64,000 nt of DNA, from assembly GCF_016742135.1 (NCBI RefSeq), contig NZ_JACVCG010000003.1:369148-433147 (forward strand), in the 5' to 3' direction. The notes beneath the pieces are model-generated. The model searched no databases. It had not been told where the DNA came from and saw only the letters and a program-made list of their open reading frames with translations. Shown piece by piece: positions 8,212 to 16,851 of this stretch; positions within the stretch are counted from its first letter, which is position 1; each line of letters begins with the position of its first letter. The DNA comes from Brevundimonas sp. (lineage in GTDB: Bacteria; Pseudomonadota; Alphaproteobacteria; Caulobacterales; Caulobacteraceae). Both the position numbers and the translations under genes were made by a program.

Positions 8212-9429
8212 ATGCGGCGCGTCGTAGTTACAGGATTGGGGATCGTTTCATCGATCGGGACCGGCGCCGCTGCGGTCACCGACTCCTTGAAACAGGCCCG
8301 CTCGGGCGTGGTCGCCGCCCCGGACCACACCGCCCATGGATTCCGCAGCCAGGTCTGGGCCCCGCCGAAGATCGGCGACTGGACCGAACTGGTCGATCGC
8401 CGCGCGGCGCGCTTTCTGGCCGACGGGACGGCCTGGGCCCACGTCGCCTTTGAAGAGGCGCTCGCCTCCAGCGGGATGACCGCAGAGGAAATCCGGGACG
8501 ACCGCATCGGCCTGATCGTCGGCGAGGGCGGCCCCTCCACCCGCGTGATCCTCGAGGCGGCCCAGACCACACTCGACAGGGGTTCACCCAAGCGGATCGG
8601 GCCGTTCGCCGTGCCCAAGGCCATGGCTTCCGGCCCGTCGGCCGTTCTGGCCACCTGGTTCCAGATGAAGGGCATCAACTATTCGATCAGCTCGGCCTGC
8701 GCGACCAGCGCCCACTGCATCGGGGCCGCCGCCGAACAGATCGCCTGGGGCAAGCAGGACGTGGTTTTCGCCGGGGGCTGCGAGGACATCCACTGGTCCA
8801 TGTCGAACCTGTTTGATGCCATGGGCGCCATGTCGTCCAACTTCAATGAGACGCCCTCGGTCGCCTCACGCGCCTATGACGTGGCGCGCGACGGGTTCGT
8901 GATCGCCGGCGGCGCCGGCATCGTCGTGCTGGAGGCGTATGAACGGGCCAGGGCGCGCGGCGCGACCATCCTCGCCGAGGTCACCGGCTATGGCGCCAAT
9001 TCCGACGGGTACGACATGGTCGCCCCGTCGGGCGAGGGGGCTGAGCGCTGCATGAAGATCGCGCTCGAAATGGCCGGCAACCCGCGGATCGACTATCTGA
9101 ACCCGCACGGCACCTCGACGCCGGTGGGCGATTCCAAGGAAATGGGCGCGGTCCGCAACGTCTTCGGGGATCGTCTGCCAATGATCTCCTCGACCAAGTC
9201 CCTGACAGGCCACAGCCTCGGTGCGGCGGGCGCGCAGGAGGCGATCTACTGCCTTTTGATGATGCAGAACGGCTTTGCCGCCGAGAGCGCCCACATCGAA
9301 AACCTGGATCCCGAGTTCGAGGGCATGCCGATCCTGCGCCAGCGGCACGACGGCGAACTGACCCACGTCATGTCCAATTCGTTTGGATTCGGCGGAACCA
9401 ACGGCACCCTGATCCTGTCGAAGGTCTGA
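8212..9429 (+). CDS. fabB: 3-oxoacyl-ACP synthase I FabB
   Basis: 405-residue condensing enzyme that elongates the cis-unsaturated acyl-ACP made by FabA. The Cys-His-His triad is visible: Cys in [12 protein letters not shown], His in [11 protein letters not shown] and His in [15 protein letters not shown]. The C-terminal [15 protein letters not shown] loop is canonical. Start ATG gives [16 protein letters not shown]. Pairing with fabA identifies it as FabB rather than FabF. The gene ends two bases before the convergent 9432-10019 gene. Confidence 0.96.
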   Translation: MRRVVVTGLGIVSSIGTGAAAVTDSLKQARSGVVAAPDHTAHGFRSQVWAPPKIGDWTELVDRRAARFLADGTAWAHVAFEEALASSGMTAEEIRDDRIGLIVGEGGPSTRVILEAAQTTLDRGSPKRIGPFAVPKAMASGPSAVLATWFQMKGINYSISSACATSAHCIGAAAEQIAWGKQDVVFAGGCEDIHWSMSNLFDAMGAMSSNFNETPSVASRAYDVARDGFVIAGGAGIVVLEAYERARARGATILAEVTGYGANSDGYDMVAPSGEGAERCMKIALEMAGNPRIDYLNPHGTSTPVGDSKEMGAVRNVFGDRLPMISSTKSLTGHSLGAAGAQEAIYCLLMMQNGFAAESAHIENLDPEFEGMPILRQRHDGELTHVMSNSFGFGGTNGTLILSKV

Positions 9430-9431
9430 CG

Positions 9432-10019
9432 TCAGTTGACGTCGGGTTGCCGAAGGCCGATCCAGGTCTCGGACGCGGCGGCGGCAATGCATCGGGCCAG
9501 GGCATCGACGTCGCGGTCCCAGTGGCGCGTGCCGTGCATACGGCTCGCCGTGGGCCAAAGCCAGGTGTCCTGTGCCACGGGGTCGGCGGGCAGGACGCCC
9601 CGACCGTAACAGGTCACTCTCATCTCTCCGCCAAGACCATCCGGACGTTCCGGGGCGTGGTCGTCGAAGACCACCACCACGGTGGGTGAGGCCTCATCGG
9701 CAATGTCCGCACGGGTCAGATAGAAGCGAATGCAGTAGTCCAGAAGACCGCCCGCCCTGTCATCCTCGCAGGACGCAAAGGTATCGGGCGGAAAGGGCGG
9801 TTCCGCCCAATCGAACCGTCCCCAGCGTGGGTCCCCCAGGAGGCTGAGCGTGGCACGGCCATATCTCGTCTGGACCTGGCGCACCGCGTCGAGGGTGACG
9901 ACCGTGACGGCGATCCGGGGGCGTGTCGGGGTCGTCTCGGCTTCGGTCTGGCTCCGGGCCAGGTCGGGGCCAGCCAGACCGAAGACGGCCAAGGCGAACA
10001 GAAGCATCACGAGGCGCAT
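9432..10019 (-). CDS. Exported protein of unknown function
   Basis: 195 residues with a clear Sec signal peptide (RLVMLLFALAVFGLAG, cleavage near DLARSQ). The mature part contains VTVVTLDAVRQVQTRYGRATL, a Trp-rich segment around WGRFDWAEPPFPPD, and four Cys (SCEDD, DYCIRFY, VTCYGRG, ALARCIAA) that could form disulfides in the periplasm. I recognise no domain. It is inserted, in opposite orientation, between fabB and fabI, with 2 bases to fabB. Confidence 0.7.
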   Translation of the reverse strand: MRLVMLLFALAVFGLAGPDLARSQTEAETTPTRPRIAVTVVTLDAVRQVQTRYGRATLSLLGDPRWGRFDWAEPPFPPDTFASCEDDRAGGLLDYCIRFYLTRADIADEASPTVVVVFDDHAPERPDGLGGEMRVTCYGRGVLPADPVAQDTWLWPTASRMHGTRHWDRDVDALARCIAAAASETWIGLRQPDVN

Positions 10020-10177
10020 CCCGGAACTCCGCTTTCTCTGCCCTCATTCTGGCAGGATTGTTTCGCCGTCCAAACCCATAAGCCCAGACGCGTCGACGAC
10101 GCCCTGACCGAAACTGATACTTCCCCCCCGGCAGAGGCCCTGCTAACCCTCGCCGCCTGATTTCCGAGGAGATGACC

Positions 10178-10996
10178 ATGGCTTCCGACAGCGGCTGGAC
10201 CTTCCCCACCGGCGACCTGATGAAGGGCAAGAAGGGCCTGATCCTCGGCGTCGCCAACGCCAACTCCATCGCTTGGGGCATTGCCCAGCAACTGGCCGCC
10301 CAGGGTGCCGAGCTGGCCTTTACCTATCTGGGGGATGGGCTGGAGCGCCGGGTGCGTCCGCTGGCCGAGAGCGTCGGTGCCAAACTGATCGTCCAGGCCG
10401 ACGTCACCGACGATGCCTCCATGGACGCCGCCTTCGCCGAGCTGGAAAAGACCTTCGGCACGATCGACTTCGTCGTCCATTCGGTCGCCTTCGCCAACAA
10501 GAATGAGCTGCAGGGCAGCTTCGTAGACAACACCACCCGCGACAGCTTCCTGCTGGCCATGAACATTTCGGTGTTCAGCTTCGTCGATGTGGCCCGCCGG
10601 GCCGCGAAACTGATGCCGAACGGCGGGTCGATGGTCACCATGACCTATCTCGGCGCCGAGCGGGCCATTCCCAACTACAACACCATGGGCGTGGCCAAGG
10701 CCGGGCTTGAGGCCGCGACCCGCTATATCGCCCGTGACCTGGGGCCCAAGGGTATCCGCGTCAACGCTATCTCGGCGGGCGCCATGCGCACCCTGTCGCT
10801 GGCAGGGATCTCGGGCGGTCGCGGCATGATCGCCCAGGGCCGCGCCATGTCGGCCATGAAGGAAGACACCTCGATGGAAGGCGTCGCCGGCGCCGCCCTG
10901 TGGCTGTGCTCCGACCTCGGCTTTTCGACCACGGGCGAAGTGGTCCATGTCGACGCCGGCTTCCACATGATGGGTCTGGGCGACGCCGAGGAGTAG
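10178..10996 (+). CDS. fabI: Enoyl-ACP reductase (NADH) FabI
   Basis: 272 residues from the second of two close ATGs; CGAGGA upstream is well spaced for 10178, while 10172 would sit too near. Short-chain dehydrogenase fold with the FabI-type nucleotide loop GVANANSIAWGIAQ, SVAFANKNEL, and the active-site Tyr-x6-Lys in YNTMGVAKAGLEA. It catalyses the last step of each fatty acid elongation cycle and is the triclosan-sensitive type by family. It ends five bases before the convergent rimM. Its separation from fabAB by one opposing gene suggests its own promoter in 10020-10177. Confidence 0.96.
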   Translation: MASDSGWTFPTGDLMKGKKGLILGVANANSIAWGIAQQLAAQGAELAFTYLGDGLERRVRPLAESVGAKLIVQADVTDDASMDAAFAELEKTFGTIDFVVHSVAFANKNELQGSFVDNTTRDSFLLAMNISVFSFVDVARRAAKLMPNGGSMVTMTYLGAERAIPNYNTMGVAKAGLEAATRYIARDLGPKGIRVNAISAGAMRTLSLAGISGGRGMIAQGRAMSAMKEDTSMEGVAGAALWLCSDLGFSTTGEVVHVDAGFHMMGLGDAEE

Positions 10997-11001
10997 GGGC
11001 C

Positions 11002-11526
11002 TCAGTCCGGTTCGCGCTCGCCCACCTCGGCGGGGCGCAGCGCCCGCAGCCAGCCGTCGGCGGAGTGGATCTCCGGCACCGCTTCGCGGGTGAAGGGCAG
11101 GTACCAGGTCTGGCCGCCGCCGGCCGGGGTGATCTCCAGCATGTCGTCGGCGCCGAAATTCAGCACCGCGCGCACCGTGCCGATTACGACGTCAGCCGCG
11201 TCGCGGGCCTCGAGACCGATCAGATCGGCCAGATAGAATTCGTCTTCCTCGGGCGGGGGCAGGCGGTCGCGCGGAATGAACAGTTTCAGGCCGCGCAGGG
11301 CGTCGGCGTCCTCCTTGGTGCTGATCTGCTCCGCACGGGCGACGATGCCCTTCTTGTCGGGCCGGGCGGTGGTCAGGGTCAGGCCCGTGGAGCCGTCGGC
11401 CCGCAACAGGGTCCGGTAGTCGAGCAGGGCCATGGGCTCGGCGGTGAAGGTGGTGATCCGCACCTCGCCCCGCACGCCGAACGATCCGCCCACCTGGGCG
11501 ACCAGGATCAGTCTGTCTGTCGTCAT
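11002..11526 (-). CDS. rimM: Ribosome maturation factor RimM
   Basis: 174 residues. N-terminal RimM domain begins LILVAQVGGSFGVRGEVRIT, and the PRC-barrel domain contains EEDEFYLADLIGLEARD and GADDMLEI followed by LPFTREAVPEI, all conserved in RimM. It helps assemble the 30S subunit head, binding S19 and 16S rRNA. It is downstream of rpsP on the same strand, but a terminator hairpin lies between. trmD and rplS, which commonly follow, are absent: fabI converges directly. Confidence 0.95.
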   Translation of the reverse strand: MTTDRLILVAQVGGSFGVRGEVRITTFTAEPMALLDYRTLLRADGSTGLTLTTARPDKKGIVARAEQISTKEDADALRGLKLFIPRDRLPPPEEDEFYLADLIGLEARDAADVVIGTVRAVLNFGADDMLEITPAGGGQTWYLPFTREAVPEIHSADGWLRALRPAEVGEREPD

Positions 11527-11558
11527 CCCTCAGCCTCTACATTAGCCGGCCGGCCATG

Positions 11559-11590
11559 AAAAAGGGGCGGTGCCACCCGGACACCGCCCC
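11559..11590 (-). terminator. Intrinsic terminator/attenuator between rpsP and rimM
   Basis: GGGGCGGTG (11564-11572) pairs perfectly with CACCGCCCC (11582-11590) around a 9-base loop. On the minus strand the stem is followed by five T (11563-11559). It lies 22 bases after the rpsP stop, so it would end or attenuate ffh-rpsP transcription before rimM. Confidence 0.8.
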
Positions 11591-11612
11591 CTGATCAAAC
11601 CCTGTGCCTCGA

Positions 11613-12173
11613 TCAGCCCTCGGCCTTGTCCTCGGCGGGGGCCTCTTCTGCAGCGGCTTCCTCGGCGGGAGCCTCCTCAGCGGCGGCGTCGGCAGCCGGA
11701 GCTTCCTCGGCGGGCGCTTCTTCCGCCGGAGCGTTCCTGGCGGCTTCGGCCTCTTCCTTGGCGCGGGCGGCGGCTTCGGCAGCCTCGACCTTGGCAGCGG
11801 CTTCAGCTTCCAGACGGTCGGCTTCGCGCTGGGCGCGCTCTGCGGCGCGTTCCTGGGCCTTCTTGCCCGGCTCACCCTTCTTGGGGTTGTTGCCCTGGGT
11901 CCACTTGACCTTGCCGACCAGGGCTTCGTCCTGGCTCAGGCTGATGAAGCGGGCCACGCGGTCGGTCGGCTGGGCGCCCTTGCCCAGCCATTCCGAGATG
12001 CGGTCGGCCTTGAGGGTGACGCGCGGCTTGTCGCCGTCCTTGGGCAGCATCGGGTTGTAGGTGCCGACACGCTCGATAAATTTGCCATCGCGCGGGGCGT
12101 GGCTGTCGGCGACCACGATGTGATAGTAGGGGCGCTTCTTGGTGCCGCCACGCGACAGACGAATCTTCAGCAT
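11613..12173 (-). CDS. rpsP: 30S ribosomal protein S16 with long Ala/Glu C-terminal extension
   Basis: 186 residues; residues 1 to about 85 are the S16 fold ([49 protein letters not shown]). E. coli S16 has only about 82 residues. The rest is first Lys/Arg/Glu rich and probably helical, then a low-complexity tail of repeated PAEEA units ending AEDKAEG. Alphaproteobacterial S16 proteins are often extended, but such a regular acidic tail is striking. It follows ffh by 28 bases on the same strand. Confidence 0.96.
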   Translation of the reverse strand: MLKIRLSRGGTKKRPYYHIVVADSHAPRDGKFIERVGTYNPMLPKDGDKPRVTLKADRISEWLGKGAQPTDRVARFISLSQDEALVGKVKWTQGNNPKKGEPGKKAQERAAERAQREADRLEAEAAAKVEAAEAAARAKEEAEAARNAPAEEAPAEEAPAADAAAEEAPAEEAAAEEAPAEDKAEG

Positions 12174-12201
12174 TTTCAGTCTCTTTCTTTAGGGAAAAGG
12201 G

Positions 12202-13725
12202 TCAGGATTTCTTGGTGGGCAGACCGGGCAGGCCGGGCAGTCCACCAGGGGGCATGCCGCCACCCAGACCGGACAGCCGGTCCTGGATGGCCTTCATTTC
12301 GTCAGCCGAGGGCTCGGGCATCCGCCCGCCCCCCATGGCCTTCAGCCGGGCCATGTCGGGCTGGCCGGGTCCGCCGCCGAGCCCCCCCAGCATGGCGGCC
12401 ATCTGCTGCATCTTCTTCGGACCGCCGCGCGCCAGCGATTTGACCATATCGGCCATCTGGCGGTGCTGTTTCAGCAGGCGGTTGATGTCCTGCACCTCGA
12501 CGCCGGCCCCGGCGGCGATGCGTTTCTTGCGACTGGCGTTCAGCAGATCCGGCTTCTTGCGCTCGGTTTTCGTCATCGAGCTGAGGATGGCCTGCTGGCG
12601 CGCGATCATCCGGTCGTCGACGCCGGTCTCGGCCATCTGGGCCTTCATCTTCGCCACACCGGGCAGCATGCCCATAATGCCCTGAAGGCCGCCCATCTGC
12701 TTCATCTGCTGCAGCTGGGCCGCCAGGTCGTCGAGGTCGAACTTGCCCTTGGCCAGCTTCTTGGCCATGGCCTCGGCCTTGGCGGCATCGAGATCCTGAC
12801 TGGCCTTCTCGACCAGGGCCACGATATCGCCCTGGCCCAGGATGCGGCCGGCGACGCGCCGGGCGTCGAACACGTCCAGCGCGTCGACCTTTTCGCCCGA
12901 GCCGATGTATTTGATCGGCAGGCCGGTCACGGCCCGCATAGACAGCATGGCCCCGCCGCGCCCGTCGCCGTCGGCGCGGGTCAGCACCAGACCCGTCAGC
13001 GGCAGCCGCTCGTGGAAGGCCTTGGCCGTGCGCACCGCGTCCTGACCCGTCAGGCTGTCGGCGACCAGCAGGGTCTCGACCGGCTTCGACACCGCCGCGA
13101 CCTCGGCCACCTCATTCATCAGCCCCTCGTCGAGGGTGATGCGACCGGCTGTGTCGAGGATCAGGACGTCAAAGCCCTGAAGCTTCGCCGATTGCAGCGC
13201 GCGCCGCGTGATCTGGACCGCGCTCTCGCCCACCACGATCGGCAGGGTCGCGACCTCGATCTGTTCGCCCAGCTTGGCCAGCTGTTCCATGGCCGCCGGA
13301 CGTCGCGTGTCCAGCGAGGCCATCATGACCTTCTTGCGATCAAATTTCGTCAGACGCAGCGCCAGCTTGGCCGAGCTGGTGGTCTTGCCCGAGCCCTGCA
13401 GGCCGGCCATCAGGATCACGGCGGGCGGGGTGGCGTTCAGATTGATGCCGACCGGCGCCTCTCCGCCCAGCATTTCGATCAGGCCGTCATAGACGATCTT
13501 GACCACCTGATCGGCCGGTTTGACCGAACGGATGACCTCTTCGCCCTTGGCCTTCTCGCTGGCGAAGGCGATGAAGTCCTTGACCACCGGCAGGGCGACG
13601 TCTGCCTCCAGCAGGGCCACGCGCACTTCGCGCATCGCCTCGGCAATGTCCTTTTCGGACAGGGCGCCGCGACCGGTGATCCGGTCAAAGACGCCTGTCA
13701 GTCGCTCGTTCAGAGCCTCGAACAT
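12202..13725 (-). CDS. ffh: Signal recognition particle protein Ffh
   Basis: 507 residues. The N domain begins MFEALNERLTGVFDRITGRG. The GTPase domain has G1 GLQGSGKTT (108-116), DTAGRITLD, and TRADGDGRGGAMLS. The Met-rich M domain (QMKQMGGLQGIMGMLPGV, then KMQQMAAMLGGLGG) binds 4.5S RNA and signal peptides, and a Gly/Pro-rich tail ends in PTKKS. It targets nascent inner-membrane proteins with FtsY. First gene of the ffh-rpsP unit; I see no 4.5S RNA gene near it. Confidence 0.97.
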   Translation of the reverse strand: MFEALNERLTGVFDRITGRGALSEKDIAEAMREVRVALLEADVALPVVKDFIAFASEKAKGEEVIRSVKPADQVVKIVYDGLIEMLGGEAPVGINLNATPPAVILMAGLQGSGKTTSSAKLALRLTKFDRKKVMMASLDTRRPAAMEQLAKLGEQIEVATLPIVVGESAVQITRRALQSAKLQGFDVLILDTAGRITLDEGLMNEVAEVAAVSKPVETLLVADSLTGQDAVRTAKAFHERLPLTGLVLTRADGDGRGGAMLSMRAVTGLPIKYIGSGEKVDALDVFDARRVAGRILGQGDIVALVEKASQDLDAAKAEAMAKKLAKGKFDLDDLAAQLQQMKQMGGLQGIMGMLPGVAKMKAQMAETGVDDRMIARQQAILSSMTKTERKKPDLLNASRKKRIAAGAGVEVQDINRLLKQHRQMADMVKSLARGGPKKMQQMAAMLGGLGGGPGQPDMARLKAMGGGRMPEPSADEMKAIQDRLSGLGGGMPPGGLPGLPGLPTKKS

Positions 13726-14033
13726 CAGAACCTCAAGTCATGGCGTTCATGACCCAGGGCCTCCAAACGAGATCGACCCCAGCGGACGATCACGTCGGCT
13801 GGGGGCCTCTCCCGGCTCATCCCGCGTAGCCTGCGGGGGTCGTCCGGGTGGAGGGCGCGAGGTCAACTTGCGCCGGAAGCGGCGGTGTATGGCGGAAAAC
13901 CGGGAAAAGGGCAAGTCGGGGCCCCTTCCGCAGGGCCACAGGGCACGGAACCGCACAAATTCCGTTACGCAGTGACGCGCCGCCTGTCCTTCATGGACCC
14001 GGCGCGCCTATCGTCGATCTTCGAGGAGAGCCC
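13726..14033. other. Intergenic region between divergent ffh and ppc
   Basis: 308 bases holding the promoters of both genes. I see no RNA gene, no terminator and no credible small gene; the ppc frame is open through part of it but without conservation signs. GAGGAGAG just upstream of 14034 is the ppc ribosome binding site. No 4.5S RNA signature is present. Confidence 0.6.
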
Positions 14034-16757
14034 ATGACCGACGCCCAGTCCCGCGATTCCGGAACTCCGGACCTCCTGCGCGAGGAGGTTCGCCTGCTGG
14101 GCGCGGTGCTGGGCGACGTCATCCGCGAGGCGGGTGGACAGGATCTGTATGACCGGATCGAAGCCGTCCGCCGGGCATCGGTTGCCTATCACCGTGATGG
14201 AGCCGACACGCGCGACGCCTCGGAACTGGAGCGCCTGCTGGCCGGGCTCAGCTCGGAGCAGGCGGTCGGCCTGACGCATGGCTTTGCCGTTTTCTCCCTG
14301 CTGGCCAATGTCGCCGAGGACCGTGAGGCCCGCAGGCGTGCCCGCGAGGCTGAGGGGCACAGGGCGGCCCCTGATGACCGCCAGGACACGCCCGAAGCCG
14401 CCCTCGCCTGGCTGTCCGGGGATGGCGCGGACCGCAAGGCCGTGATCGACATCCTGGCCCGGGGGCTGATCTCGCCGGTGCTGACCGCCCATCCGTCCGA
14501 GGTCCGGCGCAAGAGCGTGCTGGACCGGATCGCCGCCCTGTCGGCCCTGCTGGACGGGCGGGGTGAGGGGCAGGGGCCCGGCCCGGCGCTCAGGCGGCAG
14601 GTCTTCCTGCTGTGGGCCACCCGACTGGTGCGCACCTCAGGGCTGGTGGTCCAGGACGAAATCGACACCGTCGTCTCCTTTCTGGAGCAGGTGTTTCTGG
14701 AGGCGGTGCCCGAGCATCTGAACGCCTGGCGGACGCGGCTTAACGCGCCGGAGCTCAAGCCCTTTCTTACGGTCGGCAGCTGGGTGGGCGGCGACCGCGA
14801 CGGCAATCCGAATGTCGATGCCTCGGTCATGGAGGCGGCCTTCCGCACCCAGACGCGGGCGGCGCTCGGGGCCTATCTCGAGTCGGTTCACGCCCTGGGT
14901 GCCGAACTCAGCCTGTCCGATGCCCTGATCGATCCCGGCCCGGCGTTGATGGCCCTGTCGGACACCTCGGGTGATACCTCGCCGCATCGCGAGGGCGAGC
15001 CCTTTCGCCGGGCGTTGAGCCACATCTATGCGAGGCTGGCGGCGGATTATCGGTCCAAGGTCGGATCGCCGCCCCCGCGGCCGGCCGGATTCGCGGCGGA
15101 GCCCTACGGCCGCCCGGAGCCCTTCATCGCCGACCTGAAGGTCCTGCGCGACTCCCTGCTGGCGACCGATGCCAGGGCCTTTACCGACGATGCCCTGTCG
15201 CGGCTGATCGACCGGGTCGAGGCCTTCGGCTTCCATCTGGCGGTGCTCGACATGCGCCAGAATGCCGATGTGCACGAGCGGGTCGTCGCCGATCTGTTCC
15301 GGGTGGCGGGCGTCGCCGATGACTATGACACGCGCGACGAAGCCGGGCGCATGGCCCTGCTGCGCGCCGAACTGGCCAGCCGTCGCCCCCTGTTCGTCCC
15401 CGGGGCCCCCGACTATGCCGAGGAGACCCTCAAGGAGCGCGCCATCCTGATGGCGGCCGCCGACGCGATCGGGACCTTCGGCCCGGACGCCATCCGCACC
15501 TACATCGTTTCCAAGACCGAAAGCCCGTCCGACCTGCTGGAGGTCTATCTGGTACTGAAGGAGGTCGGCCTGTTCGACCCGCAAAGGCCGGAAACCTGTC
15601 CGATCCAGGCCGTGCCCCTGTTCGAGACCATCACCGACCTTCAGGCCGCCCCCGCCACCCTCAGGGCCCTGATGGCCGAACCCGCGCCGTTGGCGCTGGC
15701 CCGCGCGCGGAGTGTGCAGGAGGTGATGATCGGCTATTCCGACTCCAACAAGGACGGCTCCTACCTCACCTCGACCTGGGAGCTGAACCACGCCTCGCGG
15801 GCGCTGCGCGACGTGGCGCGCGAGGCGGGCGTGGGCCTGCAGCTGTTCCACGGCCGTGGCGGCGCGGTCGGTCGGGGCGGAGGATCCAGCTTCTCCGGGG
15901 TCGTGGCCCAGCCGCGCGGCACGGTCGAGGGCCGCATCCGCGTCACCGAACAGGGCGAGGTGATCGCCAACAAATACGGCGAGCCCGGCGTCGCCCGCCG
16001 CAATCTGGATGCCCTGACCAGCGGCGTGATCCTGGCCTCACTGCGCAGGGAAAGCGGCGAAGGTCCGGCCGAGCGGCACGGCGCGCTGATCTCGCGCCTC
16101 AGCGAGGCGTCGATGCAGGCCTATCGCGCCCTCGTCTACGAGACCGACGGCTTCATCGACTATTTCCGCGCCGCCACACCGATTTCCGAACTGTCCGAGC
16201 TCAAGATCGGCTCGCGCCCGGCATCGCGCAGTGCCTCGACGCGGATCGAGGATCTTCGCGCCATCCCCTGGGTGTTCAGCTGGAGCCAGTCGCGCGTGAT
16301 GCTGCCCGGCTGGTTCGGCTTTGGCTCGGCGCTGGCCACTCTGGATGACGCCGAGGTCGATACGCTGAAGGGTCTGGTCGGGGACTGGCCCTTCCTCACG
16401 ACCCTGATCCAGAACATGGAGATGGTCATGGCCAAGTCGGACATGGCCGTGGCCCGCCGCTATGCCAGCCTGGTGCCCGACCGGGCGCTGGCCGACGACA
16501 TCCATGGCCGGATCGCCGCCGAATGGCAGCTGACCCACGATGCCGTCATGCGCCTGACCGGCCAGACCAGCCTGCTGGAGCGACAGCCTGAACTGGCCCG
16601 TCTGATCCAGCTGCGCCTGCCCTATATCGAGCCGCTGAACCATGTGCAGGTCGAGCTTATCCGCCGCCGCCGGGCCGGTGACGACGACCCCGCCGTGCGC
16701 GAGGGCATCCTCGTGGCCCTGAACGGCATTGCGGCCGGCCTCCGGAACAGCGGCTGA
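14034..16757 (+). CDS. ppc: Phosphoenolpyruvate carboxylase
   Basis: 907 residues, normal for the family, from the ATG after GAGGAGAG; the frame is open for 62 more codons upstream but these look non-coding. It fixes bicarbonate onto PEP to make oxaloacetate, refilling the TCA cycle. Conserved catalytic segments: LTAHPSEVRRKSV with the active His (Ser replaces the common Thr), GSWVGGDRDGNPNV, GYSDSNKDGSYLTSTWEL with the catalytic Lys, FHGRGGAVGRGGG, and IPWVFSWSQSRVMLPGW. The C-terminus is the typical RNSG-like NSG, part of the aspartate/malate allosteric site. Confidence 0.97.
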   Translation: MTDAQSRDSGTPDLLREEVRLLGAVLGDVIREAGGQDLYDRIEAVRRASVAYHRDGADTRDASELERLLAGLSSEQAVGLTHGFAVFSLLANVAEDREARRRAREAEGHRAAPDDRQDTPEAALAWLSGDGADRKAVIDILARGLISPVLTAHPSEVRRKSVLDRIAALSALLDGRGEGQGPGPALRRQVFLLWATRLVRTSGLVVQDEIDTVVSFLEQVFLEAVPEHLNAWRTRLNAPELKPFLTVGSWVGGDRDGNPNVDASVMEAAFRTQTRAALGAYLESVHALGAELSLSDALIDPGPALMALSDTSGDTSPHREGEPFRRALSHIYARLAADYRSKVGSPPPRPAGFAAEPYGRPEPFIADLKVLRDSLLATDARAFTDDALSRLIDRVEAFGFHLAVLDMRQNADVHERVVADLFRVAGVADDYDTRDEAGRMALLRAELASRRPLFVPGAPDYAEETLKERAILMAAADAIGTFGPDAIRTYIVSKTESPSDLLEVYLVLKEVGLFDPQRPETCPIQAVPLFETITDLQAAPATLRALMAEPAPLALARARSVQEVMIGYSDSNKDGSYLTSTWELNHASRALRDVAREAGVGLQLFHGRGGAVGRGGGSSFSGVVAQPRGTVEGRIRVTEQGEVIANKYGEPGVARRNLDALTSGVILASLRRESGEGPAERHGALISRLSEASMQAYRALVYETDGFIDYFRAATPISELSELKIGSRPASRSASTRIEDLRAIPWVFSWSQSRVMLPGWFGFGSALATLDDAEVDTLKGLVGDWPFLTTLIQNMEMVMAKSDMAVARRYASLVPDRALADDIHGRIAAEWQLTHDAVMRLTGQTSLLERQPELARLIQLRLPYIEPLNHVQVELIRRRRAGDDDPAVREGILVALNGIAAGLRNSG

Positions 16758-16760
16758 CAG

Positions 16761-16792
16761 AAAAGGGGCCGGAGGATCGCTCCCCCGGCCCC
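16761..16792 (-). terminator. Terminator hairpin between ppc and the M3 peptidase gene
   Basis: GGGGCCGG (16765-16772) pairs with CCGGCCCC (16785-16792) around 12 bases. On the minus strand it is followed by TTTT, so it best serves the peptidase gene ending at 16852, though it may also slow ppc transcription (stop at 16757). Confidence 0.65.
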
Positions 16793-16851
16793 GTATCTTC
16801 ACGCTCATCACGCTCAAGCAGCGAGCCGCCGCGCGGCGAGCGTTAGCGTCC

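Noticed and set aside
13726..14033. Search for the 4.5S (SRP) RNA gene next to ffh
   Set aside because: The conserved SRP RNA loop sequence is not present in this interval.
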